In this document: positions 34,689 to 42,755 of the stretch, in pieces
Numbering within the stretch: position 1 is the stretch's first letter
Layout: every line of letters begins with the position of its first letter
NCBI RefSeq assembly: GCF_000834655.1
Contig: NZ_JXQQ01000048.1
Coordinates: 1-64,000, forward strand
Source of the DNA: Variovorax paradoxus
GTDB lineage: Bacteria > Pseudomonadota > Gammaproteobacteria > Burkholderiales > Burkholderiaceae_C
Direction: 5' to 3'
DNA: 64,000 bases
Position numbers and translations under genes: made by a program
Notes under the pieces: generated by a model
Database searches by the model: none
What the model was told of the DNA's origin: nothing
The model's input: the letters and a program-made list of their open reading frames with translations, nothing else

Positions 34689-34803
34689 TTCCGTAAAAGA
34701 TGCGGCGCCGCCGGCAAAAGCCGGCGCCCGAACGGCCCTCCGCGCGCTGGCCTCGCTTAGACTCGACGCCTCCCCCTTGGCTCTCTTCTTCGAGGCAAAT
34801 TCC

Positions 34804-35418
34804 ATGTTTGGCATCGCTGACTACGGCGCGTTTGTCGCCGCCATCATCCTGTTCCTCCTGATTCCCGGTCCGGGCAATCTGGCGCTGATCACATCGACCA
34901 GCAAAGGCGGAATTCGCGGTGGATTGGCAGCGACCACAGGCGTGATCGTCGGTGACCAGTGCCTTTTATGGGCTGCGGTGGCCGGGGTGTCGGCGGTTCT
35001 GGCCGCTTACCCGACCGCGTTCAAGGCGGTGCAATGGCTGGGCGCTGCTTACCTCGCGTGGCTCGGCATCAAGATGCTGCTGGCCAAGCCCGGCTCGGCG
35101 CCGATTCTCAACATCAAGCCCGGCCATTTCTTCCGCCAGGCATTCACGATCACCTTGCTGAACCCGAAGGCTATCGTGTTCTACATGGCCTTCTTCCCGC
35201 TGTTCGTCGATCCGGCCCGTCACCAGGGGCTGGTCACTTTCGGCGCGATGGCGGTGACGATTGCGGCGCTGACCTTTCTCTACGGCCTGACCTCGACGCT
35301 GCTCACGCACTTTCTTGCCGAGCGAATCCGTGCCAATCGCCGTATTTCCGGCACGCTCGAGAAGCTTGCTGGCGTTTTCCTGATCGCCTTCGGCGTCAAG
35401 CTTGCGATCTCGCGCTGA
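34804..35418 (+). CDS. LysE/RhtB-family amino acid exporter
   Basis: A 204-residue inner-membrane exporter with five to six helices and the family motif LLIPGPGNLALITSTSKGG near the N-terminus, then LGAAYLAWLGIKMLL and ITLLNPKAIVFYMAFFPLF. Substrates of the family are amino acids or homoserine lactones; here unknown. ATG 34804 is chosen over an upstream frame at 34642, which would run through a hairpin after rsmG. It sits between rsmG and parA, a common placement in Comamonadaceae from memory. Confidence 0.92.
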   Translation: MFGIADYGAFVAAIILFLLIPGPGNLALITSTSKGGIRGGLAATTGVIVGDQCLLWAAVAGVSAVLAAYPTAFKAVQWLGAAYLAWLGIKMLLAKPGSAPILNIKPGHFFRQAFTITLLNPKAIVFYMAFFPLFVDPARHQGLVTFGAMAVTIAALTFLYGLTSTLLTHFLAERIRANRRISGTLEKLAGVFLIAFGVKLAISR

Positions 35419-35436
35419 TCGATTTCCAGAACTGAC

Positions 35437-36351
35437 ATGGCCAAGATTTTCTGCATTGCCAACCAAAAGGGCGGCGTCGGCAAGACCACCACCACCGTCA
35501 ATCTCGCCGCCGGCCTGGCCAAGGTTGGGCAGCGTGTGCTGATGATCGACCTCGATCCCCAAGGCAATGCGACCATGGGTTCGGGCATCGACAAGCGCGA
35601 GCTGGAGCTGACGGTGTACGACGTGCTGCTCGAATCGGCCTCCGTCGCCGAGGCGCGCGTCAAGTCGGACAAGCTGATCGAAGGCGGGTGCAGCTACGAC
35701 GTCCTGGGCGCCAACCGCGAACTGGCCGGCGCCGAAGTGGAAATGGTGGCGCTCGACCGCCGCGAAAAGCGCCTTCGCACCGCGCTGGCGGCGGTGGGCG
35801 CCGAGTACGACTTCGTGCTGATCGACTGCCCGCCGAGCCTGAGCCTGCTCACGCTCAATGGCCTGTGCGCCGCCCATGGCGTGATCGTGCCGATGCAGTG
35901 CGAGTACTTCGCGCTCGAAGGGCTGACCGATCTGGTCAACACCATCAAGCAGGTGCACGCCAATCTCAACAAGAACCTGCAGATCATCGGTCTCTTGCGC
36001 GTGATGTTCGATCCGCGCATCACCTTGCAGCAGCAGGTGAGCGAGCAGCTCAAGTCCCACTTCGGCGACAAGGTGTTCGATACCGTGATCCCGCGCAATG
36101 TCCGGCTGGCCGAAGCACCGAGCTATGGCTTGCCTGGCGTGGTGTTCGATCCGGCCGCTCGCGGTAGCCAGGCCTTCATCGCCTTCGCGCAGGAGCTGGT
36201 CGAGAAGCTGCCGCCTGCGAGTGCCTTTGCCTCGGGTGCCGTTGCCCCGCCGATTGCGCCGGTCGAGCGCATCGCGCCGGACCTGGCCATTCCCGAGGAC
36301 GTGCTGGCGCCCGCGCCCGCATCCGATTCCACCCCCGAAAAAAGCCTCTGA
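35437..36351 (+). CDS. parA: Chromosome-partitioning ATPase ParA (Soj)
   Basis: Walker-type ATPase that moves ParB-parS complexes. The 304-residue product begins with [24 protein letters not shown] (deviant Walker A), then VLMIDLDPQGNATMG, FVLIDCPPSLSLLTLNGL and PRNVRLAEAPSYGLP. The C-terminus carries an extra Pro/Ala-rich tail of about 40 residues beyond usual chromosomal ParA. It is separated from parB by a small hydrolase gene. parS sites lie 0.8-1.9 kb upstream. Confidence 0.97.
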   Translation: MAKIFCIANQKGGVGKTTTTVNLAAGLAKVGQRVLMIDLDPQGNATMGSGIDKRELELTVYDVLLESASVAEARVKSDKLIEGGCSYDVLGANRELAGAEVEMVALDRREKRLRTALAAVGAEYDFVLIDCPPSLSLLTLNGLCAAHGVIVPMQCEYFALEGLTDLVNTIKQVHANLNKNLQIIGLLRVMFDPRITLQQQVSEQLKSHFGDKVFDTVIPRNVRLAEAPSYGLPGVVFDPAARGSQAFIAFAQELVEKLPPASAFASGAVAPPIAPVERIAPDLAIPEDVLAPAPASDSTPEKSL

Positions 36352-36393
36352 CGCCTGCCGTCAATCGGCATGGCGCTATCAAGTTCGTAGCAA

Positions 36394-36939
36394 ATGACAG
36401 TTTCCCGCATCCTGCTGTTGCCGGGTTGGCAAAACAGCGGCCCCGGCCATTGGCAGACCATCTGGGAGTCGATCCATGGCGACCGCCGGGTCGAGCAACA
36501 TGAATGGATGCGGCCGTTGCGCGGCGACTGGTCCGCGCGGCTCGAGGAAGAAGTGCTGGCGGCACCCGGTCCTGTCGCCTTTGCCGCGCACAGCCTCGGC
36601 TGCATCCTCGTCGCCGCCTGGGCCGCGCATTCGCGCAACACGCACAAGGTGCGCGGCGCATTGCTGGTGGCCCCCGGTGATCTGGAGCGCGACGATCTTA
36701 GGCAATTGATTCCCGGCTGGGCACCGATCGTGCGGCAGCCGCTGCCGTTCCCTTCGGTGCTGATTGCCGCGAACGACGATCCGTATTGCGAGGCCTCGCG
36801 ATCGCAGCAGCTGGCCAGGGACTGGGGCGCACGCTTCGTCGACGCCGGCAAGGGCGGCCACCTGAACGCCGAATCCGGCCTGGGCGACTGGCCCGAAGGC
36901 CGGCAACTCCTGAACGATATTTCGAAAGACAAGAACTGA
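36394..36939 (+). CDS. RBBP9/YdeN-type serine hydrolase between parA and parB
   Basis: A 181-residue single-domain alpha/beta hydrolase of the RBBP9/YdeN family: LLLPGWQNSGPGHWQTIWE at the start, nucleophile Ser in FAAHSLGCILVA, Asp in ANDDPYCE and His in GKGGHLNAESG. The catalytic triad looks complete. Its stop overlaps the parB ATG by one base, so it is translated with parB. Its substrate and any link with chromosome partition are unknown. Confidence 0.9.
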   Translation: MTVSRILLLPGWQNSGPGHWQTIWESIHGDRRVEQHEWMRPLRGDWSARLEEEVLAAPGPVAFAAHSLGCILVAAWAAHSRNTHKVRGALLVAPGDLERDDLRQLIPGWAPIVRQPLPFPSVLIAANDDPYCEASRSQQLARDWGARFVDAGKGGHLNAESGLGDWPEGRQLLNDISKDKN

Positions 36940-37880
36940 TGGCGACCAAGAAACCCAAGGGCCTCGGCCGCGGACTCGAAGCGCTGCTCGGCCCAACGGC
37001 CGGGCCTGCCGCCGACCAAAGCAATGCGGGCACGGAGGAGGGCGCCGCGCCGCCGAACCCGACCACGCTGATGCTCGACCAGATGGTGGCCGGCGTCTAC
37101 CAGCCGCGTACGCGCATGGACGAGGGCGCGCTCTATGAGTTGGCCGAGAGCATCAAGGTGCAGGGCATCATGCAGCCGATCCTGGTGCGCCGGCTCGATG
37201 CCGAATCGGCTGCCGCCAAGAACGCCGAATACGAAATCATCGCGGGCGAACGGCGCTTCCGTGCCGCAAAGCTCGCGGGGCTGGACAGCGTGCCGGTGCT
37301 GGTGCGCGACGTGCCCAACGAGGCCGCCGCGGCCATGTCGCTGATCGAGAACATCCAGCGCGAAGACCTCAATCCGCTCGAAGAGGCCCAAGGCCTGCAA
37401 CGCCTGGTCGCCGAGTTTGGGCTCACTCACGAAATGGCGGCGCAGGCCGTGGGCCGCTCGCGCAGCGCGGCCAGCAACCTGTTGCGCCTCTTGAACCTGG
37501 CCGAACCCGCGCAGCTGATGCTGATGGCCGGCGACATCGACATGGGCCACGCTCGCGCGTTGCTCTCGCTGGACCGCGGCACGCAGATCACCGCGGCCAA
37601 CCAGATCGCCGCCAAGAAGATGTCGGTGCGCGAAGCCGAGGCGCTGGTCAAGAAGCTGGCGGCCGAATTCACCTTGACGCCCTCCCGCCGGGGCAACGCC
37701 GGCGAGAAGTCGCGCGACCTGCAGCGCGTGGAAGAAGAGCTGGCCGACCTGCTCACCGCCGAGGTCGAGGTGCGCATCAAGAAGCGCACGAAACGCGGCG
37801 AAAGCGGCGAGCTGGCGATCCATTTCGGCTCCATCGAAGCGCTCAACGGATTGATCGAGCGCATCCGCCGAACGGCCTAG
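36939..37880 (+). CDS. parB: Chromosome-partitioning protein ParB (Spo0J)
   Basis: CTPase and parS-binding clamp. The 313-residue product has the N-terminal ParA-stimulating KKPKGLGRGLEALLG, the CTP-binding GERRFRAAKLAGL and ENIQREDLNPLEEA, the parS-reading helix-turn-helix (MAAQAVGRSRSAASNLLRLL) and a C-terminal dimerisation domain. ATG 36939 is the natural start, since MATKKPKGLGRGL is the family N-terminus. It would load on the two parS sites at 33525 and 34609. Confidence 0.97.
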   Translation: MATKKPKGLGRGLEALLGPTAGPAADQSNAGTEEGAAPPNPTTLMLDQMVAGVYQPRTRMDEGALYELAESIKVQGIMQPILVRRLDAESAAAKNAEYEIIAGERRFRAAKLAGLDSVPVLVRDVPNEAAAAMSLIENIQREDLNPLEEAQGLQRLVAEFGLTHEMAAQAVGRSRSAASNLLRLLNLAEPAQLMLMAGDIDMGHARALLSLDRGTQITAANQIAAKKMSVREAEALVKKLAAEFTLTPSRRGNAGEKSRDLQRVEEELADLLTAEVEVRIKKRTKRGESGELAIHFGSIEALNGLIERIRRTA

Positions 37881-37992
37881 TTTTGAAATCGGGATGGGGC
37901 ATTCGTTTGATTGATTCCTGTAATCCTTTGCGCGTATCCTCGACCGCTGGTTTTTTCCAACCCCAGATCTGAAAACAGAGGGAGTCCCTGTC

Positions 37993-38886
37993 ATGACGTT
38001 CACCAAGTTCCCGCTCGCGGCCATCGCCGTCGGCGCTCTTCTCCTCACCGGCTGCGCGACCACCGACATGCAGATGGGCAGCCAGTCGGCCAAGACCATG
38101 GCCACCGGCAGCGCCGCCGGCTCGTCCACCGCCGGCGAGAGCAGCCAGCTCGAGCGCTGCGAATCGCCGCTTGGCACGGTGTCCCTCATCGAGAACGTCA
38201 ACGCCGGCTGGTACACCATCCTTACCGGCGAATACCGCCTGCCGCCTACTGCAAACCTGTTGCGTTTGCTGGTGCAGCAGTCGAACTGCTTCATCGTGGT
38301 CGAGCGCGGTGCGGCCGGCATGAACGCCATGACGCGCGAGCGCGCACTGCAGCAGTCGGGTGAAATGCGCGGCGGCAGCAACTTCGGCCGCGGCCAGATG
38401 GTCGCCTCCGACTACGGCCTGTCGCCCGAAATCGTGTTCAGCAACAGCGATGCCGGCGGCATCGGCGGCGCGCTCGGCGGCCTCGTGGGCGGCGGCCGTG
38501 GCCGCGCGCTCGCAGCCATCGGCGGCAGCATGCAGACCAAGGAAGCGAGCGCGCTCCTGACCCTCATCGACAACCGTTCGGGCGTGCAGGTGGCGGCCTC
38601 CGAAGGCAGCGCCTCCAAGACCGACTTCGGCGCGTTCGGCGGGCTGGCTGGCCGCAGCGGCGCCGGCGGCCTCGGCGGCTACACCAACACCGCACAGGGC
38701 AAGGTGATTGCTGCCGCGTTCATGGACGCCTTCAACCAGATGGTCCGTTCGCTGCGCAACTACAAGGCACAGACCGTGCGCGGCCAGGGCCTCGGCGGTG
38801 GCGGCCGGCTCGGCGTGGATGGCGGCGCTGCGCCGTCGCAGACCTATGTGCCGCCGGAGCCGGCACCGGCACGTCGCCGCAAGTAA
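37993..38886 (+). CDS. CsgG-like lipoprotein
   Basis: A 297-residue lipoprotein: signal peptide with lipobox LLTGCATT (Cys near residue 20), then a domain resembling the CsgG/HfaB fold (NCFIVVERGAAGMNAM, the IVFSNSD segment, ALAAIGGSMQTKEASALLTLIDNRSG, KVIAAAFMDAFNQMVRSLR). A glycine-rich patch (GGIGGALGGLVGGGRGR) occupies the region that in CsgG forms the pore segment. It ends in a Pro/Arg-rich tail. CsgG family members secrete curli or assemble surface structures; no csg partner is nearby. Single gene followed by a strong terminator. Confidence 0.8.
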   Translation: MTFTKFPLAAIAVGALLLTGCATTDMQMGSQSAKTMATGSAAGSSTAGESSQLERCESPLGTVSLIENVNAGWYTILTGEYRLPPTANLLRLLVQQSNCFIVVERGAAGMNAMTRERALQQSGEMRGGSNFGRGQMVASDYGLSPEIVFSNSDAGGIGGALGGLVGGGRGRALAAIGGSMQTKEASALLTLIDNRSGVQVAASEGSASKTDFGAFGGLAGRSGAGGLGGYTNTAQGKVIAAAFMDAFNQMVRSLRNYKAQTVRGQGLGGGGRLGVDGGAAPSQTYVPPEPAPARRRK

Positions 38887-38917
38887 GAATCGCCGGCCTC
38901 AGGGCCGCGTCACAATC

Positions 38918-38956
38918 AAAAAGCCCGGCGCTCTCGCGAGCCGCCGGGCTTTTTTT
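38918..38956. terminator. Bidirectional intrinsic terminator
   Basis: AGCCCGGCG (38922-38930) pairs with CGCCGGGCT (38942-38950), with an A-run to the left and a T-run to the right. It serves the CsgG-like gene (plus) and the dehydrogenase gene (minus), which converge here. Confidence 0.92.
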
Positions 38957-38974
38957 GCGTGTGAGGCGGATGGA

Positions 38975-40399
38975 TCAGAGGCTGAAGATCTTCCCGGGAT
39001 TCATGATGTTCTTCGGGTCGAGCGCGCGCTTGATCGTGCGCATCATGTCGATCGCGCCGACACCCGCTTCGGTCACCAGGAAATCCATCTTGTGCAGCCC
39101 CACGCCGTGTTCGCCGGTGCAGGTGCCTTCGAGCGCCAGCGCGCGGCTCACGAGCGCGTGGTTCAGCGCTTCGGCCTTCACACGCTCTTCGGGGATGTTG
39201 GGGTCCAGCAGATAGCCGAAGTGGAAATTGCCGTCGCCCACGTGGCCGACGAGGAAGTAGGGGATGCCGCTCGCATCCGCTTCGGCCACCGAGTCGAGCA
39301 GGCAATCGGCCAGGCGCGAGATCGGCACGCAGGTGTCGGTGGAAATCACGCGGCAGCCCGGGCGCGACTGCACGGCCGCGAAGTAGCTGTTGTGCCGCGC
39401 GGTCCAGAGCCGCGTGCGCTCTTCCGGCGTGCTGGCCCATTCGAAGGCATTGCCGCCATGGCCGCTCGCAAGTTCCTGCACCGTCTCGGCCTGCTCTTTC
39501 ACGCCGGCGGGCGAGCCGTGGAATTCCATCAGCAGCATCGGCTCTTCGCGCAGGTTCAGCTTGGCGTAGGCGTTCACCATGCGCACCGTGTTCACGTCGA
39601 TCAGTTCCACGCGCGCGATCGGCACGCCCAGCTGGATCGTCTCGATGGTGGTTCGCACCGCGGCCTCGATGCTCGGGAACGAGCAGATTGCGGCCGACAC
39701 GGCTTCTGGCAGCGGGTAGATGCGCAGCGTGACTTCGGTGACCACGCCCAGCGTGCCTTCGCTGCCGACCATGAGGCGCGTGAGGTCGTAGCCTGCCGAC
39801 GACTTCTTCGCGCGCGTGCCGGTGCGAATGACTTCGCCCGCGGCCGTCACCACTTCGAGCGCCAGCACGTTCTCGCGCATCGTGCCGTAGCGCACCGCGT
39901 TCGTGCCGCTCGCGCGCGTGGCGGTCATGCCGCCGATGGAAGCGTCCGCACCCGGGTCGATGGGGAAGAACAGGCCCGTGCTCTTGATCTCTTCGTTGAG
40001 CTGCTTGCGCGTGACGCCCGGCTGCACCGTCACCGTGAGGTCGTCGGCGTTGATCGACAGCACCTTGTTCATGCGCGACACGTCGATGCTGATGCCGCCC
40101 TGCACCGCGAGCAGGTGGCCTTCGAGCGAGGAACCCACGCCGAAGGGAATGACCGGCACGCTGTGCTCGCTCGCGAGCTTCACGGCATCGGCCACGTCCT
40201 GCGTGCTCTCGGCGAACACCACGGCCGAGGGCGGCGGTGCGTCGAACGACGACTCGTCGCGCCCGTGCTGGGTGCGCACCGCCATCGCCGTGGAACAGTT
40301 GGCGCCGAAGCGCGACTTGAGGCCTTCGATCAGGCTGGCGGGGACGTCGCGCAGATGAAGCTCCGGCATCAGGTGCGAGGTTTGGGTCGGGGCGTTCAT
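38975..40399 (-). CDS. FAD-linked D-lactate/2-hydroxyacid dehydrogenase
   Basis: A 474-residue FAD-dependent dehydrogenase of the vanillyl-alcohol-oxidase fold, close to D-lactate dehydrogenase (cytochrome) / glycolate oxidase GlcD. FAD-binding PFGVGSSLEGHLLAVQGG, GADASIGGMTATRASGTNAVRYGTM and VGSEGTLGVVTEVTLRIYP are clear. The C-terminal catalytic half has HVGDGNFHF and EHGVGLHKMDFL with the metal/substrate His residues. It probably oxidises D-lactate and passes electrons to a carrier. It stands alone. Confidence 0.92.
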   Translation of the reverse strand: MNAPTQTSHLMPELHLRDVPASLIEGLKSRFGANCSTAMAVRTQHGRDESSFDAPPPSAVVFAESTQDVADAVKLASEHSVPVIPFGVGSSLEGHLLAVQGGISIDVSRMNKVLSINADDLTVTVQPGVTRKQLNEEIKSTGLFFPIDPGADASIGGMTATRASGTNAVRYGTMRENVLALEVVTAAGEVIRTGTRAKKSSAGYDLTRLMVGSEGTLGVVTEVTLRIYPLPEAVSAAICSFPSIEAAVRTTIETIQLGVPIARVELIDVNTVRMVNAYAKLNLREEPMLLMEFHGSPAGVKEQAETVQELASGHGGNAFEWASTPEERTRLWTARHNSYFAAVQSRPGCRVISTDTCVPISRLADCLLDSVAEADASGIPYFLVGHVGDGNFHFGYLLDPNIPEERVKAEALNHALVSRALALEGTCTGEHGVGLHKMDFLVTEAGVGAIDMMRTIKRALDPKNIMNPGKIFSL

Positions 40400-40470
40400 T
40401 GGGAGTCTCCAGACGGGTGAGGGGGATCGGCCATTTTACGGAGCGAGCACCATAATGCGCTTCGGAAAAA

Positions 40471-40974
40471 ATGATGAACCCCACGACCCTCAGCGCCCTC
40501 GCGGCCTTCCCCTTGCAGCTGGAGGCCCATTACGCGGCCATTCCCGAGGCTTTCCGGCACTGGGCACCGCCCTCGTGGGAGGGCGTGCCCAGCGAGGCCT
40601 TCACCGCCATCGAACAGCTTTGCCATGTGCGCGACATCGAGATCGAGGGCTACCACGTGCGCCTGCGGCGCACGCTGCTGGAGAACCGCCCGACGCTGGC
40701 CTCGATCGACAGCGAGCCTCTCGCCATCGAGCGCAACTACGGCGCCGCCGACGCCAGGCAGGTGCTGGCCGATTTCCGCCTCGCACGCGTGCAGACGATG
40801 GAGATCGTCTCGAGCCTGACCGATGCGCAACTCGCCCGCACGGCCGTCTTCGAGGGCTACGGTCCACTCACGATGCGCAGCCTCGTCCATTACCTCTGCA
40901 GCCACGACCAGCAGCATCTGGCGGGCCTGCAATGGCTGGCCGGCAAGATCGACGCCTCGACGGTTTCCGCATAA
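40471..40974 (+). CDS. DinB/YfiT-like four-helix metal-binding protein
   Basis: A 167-residue DinB-superfamily protein with His ligands in AIEQLCHVRDIEIEGY and LVHYLCSHDQQHLAGLQWL, arranged on a four-helix bundle. Members act as thiol transferases (maleylpyruvate isomerase, bacillithiol transferase type) or are uncharacterised. ATG 40471 or the next codon is the start. It precedes the adenosyltransferase by 22 bp and likely shares its transcript. Confidence 0.88.
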   Translation: MMNPTTLSALAAFPLQLEAHYAAIPEAFRHWAPPSWEGVPSEAFTAIEQLCHVRDIEIEGYHVRLRRTLLENRPTLASIDSEPLAIERNYGAADARQVLADFRLARVQTMEIVSSLTDAQLARTAVFEGYGPLTMRSLVHYLCSHDQQHLAGLQWLAGKIDASTVSA

Positions 40975-40996
40975 ACACAAAGACAGAGGAGCACCC

Positions 40997-41593
40997 ATGG
41001 GCAACCGACTTTCCCAGATCGCCACCCGCACCGGCGACGACGGCACCACGGGCCTGGGCGACAACACCCGCGTGCCCAAGGACCACCTGCGCGTGCACGC
41101 GATGGGCGACGTGGACGAGCTCAATTCGCAGATCGGCGTGCTGCTGTGCGAGCCCATGCCCGAGGCCGTGCGCGAGTTGCTGGTGGACGTGCAGCACCAG
41201 CTCTTCAACCTCGGCGGTGAACTCTCGATGCCGGGCTTCACGCTGCTAAAGCCCGAGGCCCTGCTGCAGCTGGACAACGCGCTGGCCGACCACAACGCCG
41301 CCTTGCCGCGCCTGGCCGAATTCATCCTGCCGGCCGGCACGCGCGCCGCTTCGCTCGCGCACGTGTGCCGCACCGTGGCGCGGCGGGCCGAGCGCGCCGT
41401 GGTGGCGCTCGGTGCCACCGCGGAACTCAACGACGCATTGCGCCAGTACCTCAACCGGCTGAGCGACCTGCTCTTCGTACTCGCGCGCGTGCTCAACCGC
41501 ATGGACGGCGGCGACGACGTGTACTGGAAGAGCGAGCGCATGGCGCGCGCTGCGGCCGCCGATGCCAACGACGATGAAGGAAACCCGTCATGA
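40997..41593 (+). CDS. Cob(I)alamin adenosyltransferase, PduO type
   Basis: Transfers the adenosyl group of ATP to cob(I)alamin to give coenzyme B12. The 198-residue product has the PduO ATP-binding motif TRTGDDGTTGLGDNTRVPKD, the VDELNSQIG loop, and the C-terminal RRAERAVVAL and LNRLSDLLFVLARVLN with the active-site Arg/Asp cluster. ATG 40997 follows AGAGGAG. It serves B12-dependent enzymes elsewhere; no cob genes are beside it. It overlaps the next gene by 4 bp. Confidence 0.93.
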   Translation: MGNRLSQIATRTGDDGTTGLGDNTRVPKDHLRVHAMGDVDELNSQIGVLLCEPMPEAVRELLVDVQHQLFNLGGELSMPGFTLLKPEALLQLDNALADHNAALPRLAEFILPAGTRAASLAHVCRTVARRAERAVVALGATAELNDALRQYLNRLSDLLFVLARVLNRMDGGDDVYWKSERMARAAAADANDDEGNPS

Positions 41594-41940
41594 AGATGCC
41601 CACGCACACCTTTGCACTCGTCGCAGCGTTCCTGCTGTTGCCTGCTGCCGCCGTCCACGCGCAGAGCGCCGACAACCCGCCCAAGGCACAGCGCGCCCAC
41701 ACGCTCAAGGCGCCGCCGCGCGACAGCAAGGTGGTGAGCGGTGTGCAGCGCGGCACCAACGCAGCGGGCCGCGGCATCGACCGTGCCGACAGCGCCACGC
41801 GGCGCGGCGTGAACAACGTGTCGGCCCGTGCCAGCCGGCCGGTGCGCAACGTGGGCGAGGCCTTCGGCCGCAAGCTCTCGCCGGGCTCCAGCGGGCGTGC
41901 GGCACCGCCGTCTGTGGGACCGCAGGGCAGCGCGCCCTGA
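41590..41940 (+). CDS. Small basic secreted protein of unknown function
   Basis: A 116-residue protein with a signal peptide (residues 1-25, ending VHAQ) and a low-complexity basic mature part rich in Arg, Gly, Ala and Ser (SGVQRGTNAAGRGIDRADSA and similar degenerate repeats of about 12 residues). No enzyme motif. It starts within the stop of the adenosyltransferase (ATGA), so it is co-translated with a cytosolic B12 enzyme, an odd pairing. A structured repeat follows. It is likely real, though its amino acid composition is unusual. Confidence 0.72.
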   Translation: MKMPTHTFALVAAFLLLPAAAVHAQSADNPPKAQRAHTLKAPPRDSKVVSGVQRGTNAAGRGIDRADSATRRGVNNVSARASRPVRNVGEAFGRKLSPGSSGRAAPPSVGPQGSAP

Positions 41941-41950
41941 TCGACACGGC

Positions 41951-42214
41951 CTCTGTTCAGGGCGGCGATCGCGCCGACGGTGGGCCCTGTATCGCGAATG
42001 TCCCCCGGCTTCGCCTCCTCCATGATTTCGCGAAACAGGGCCCACCGCCAGCGTGATCTTTCAGCGCACTTGCTGATCGGCCCGCACGAGCCGAGCGCCC
42101 ATCGTGCGCAGGGCACCGGGTGCTCCCCGCAGCGAAATCAAGGAGGAGGGGCGAAGCCCCGGGGGACATTCGCGGAGGGGAGTGCCCGGTGGCCTGTGCA
42201 CGCGCCCTGAACAA
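41951..42214. repeat. Nested inverted-repeat element
   Basis: A 264-bp intergenic stretch with several nested arms. TGTTCAGGGCG (41954-41964) pairs with CGCCCTGAACA near 42202-42212. GGTGGGCCCTGT-TCGCGA (41979-41997) pairs with 42028-42046 with one mismatch in 19. A CCCCCGGCTTCGCC...CTCCTCC block (41999-42021) pairs imperfectly with 42142-42167. GCACCGGGTGCTCCCC (42113-42128) pairs with GGGGAGTGCCCGGTG (42177-42191). No gene fits inside. It looks like a non-autonomous mobile or structural repeat. Confidence 0.7.
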
Positions 42215-42233
42215 GAATTCAACGACACCCGAC

Positions 42234-42752
42234 ATGGCAAGAAACATAGAGATCAAGGCCCGCATCGACAGCGTGGAACGCGTGGCGCTCATCGCCGCAA
42301 CGCTCGCCGATTCAGGCCCCGTCGAGATCGCGCAGGACGACACGTTCTTTCGCTGCGAGAACAGCGCCGACCGCCTCAAGCTGCGCACCTTCGCGCCCGA
42401 TCGCGCGGAGCTGATCTTCTACCGCCGTGCCAACAGCAGCGGCCCGAAGGAATCGTTCTACCTGATCACGCCGAGCGCCACGCCCGATGCGCTGCGCGAA
42501 TCGCTCACGCTCGCCTGGGGCCAGGCGGGCCGCGTGCGCAAGCAGCGCAGGTTGTTCCTGGTGGGGCGCACGCGCGTGCATCTCGACCGCGTCGAAGGGC
42601 TCGGCGAATTCATGGAGCTCGAGGTGGTGCTGGCAGAGGGCGAGTCCGCCGAGGCAGGTGTGGCCGAGGCTCACGCGCTCATGGCGCAGCTGGGCATCGG
42701 TGCCGACCAGCTCGTGCAGGGCGCCTATGTCGACCTGCTGAAGGCCGCCTGA
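42234..42752 (+). CDS. CYTH-domain protein, class IV adenylate cyclase-like
   Basis: A 172-residue CYTH-fold protein (triphosphate tunnel enzyme). The N-terminal signature is NIEIKARIDSVERV. Basic tunnel residues follow in DRLKLRTF, ELIFYRRA and VRKQRRLFLVGRTRVHLDRVEGLGEFMELEVVL. Family members are class IV adenylate cyclases, thiamine triphosphatases or polyphosphatases, so the substrate is undecided. ATG 42234 is chosen because upstream sequence is the structured repeat. No partner gene; it is convergent with an esterase. Confidence 0.86.
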   Translation: MARNIEIKARIDSVERVALIAATLADSGPVEIAQDDTFFRCENSADRLKLRTFAPDRAELIFYRRANSSGPKESFYLITPSATPDALRESLTLAWGQAGRVRKQRRLFLVGRTRVHLDRVEGLGEFMELEVVLAEGESAEAGVAEAHALMAQLGIGADQLVQGAYVDLLKAA

Positions 42753-42755
42753 GCC

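Noticed and set aside
34701-34730. GC-rich hairpin (CGCCGGC-AAAA-GCCGGCG) after rsmG as a terminator
   Set aside because: The stem is only 7 bp with no T-run, so it is not a convincing intrinsic terminator.
36372-36390. GCTATCAAGTTCGTAGC between parA and the hydrolase as a repeat copy
   Set aside because: Only 4 bp of stem (GCTA/TAGC); too degenerate to count as a full member of the AT-rich hairpin family, so it is only mentioned with it.
36123-38381. A 752-codon minus-strand frame across parA-parB
   Set aside because: Overlaps four clear plus-strand genes; no domain can be seen in it.
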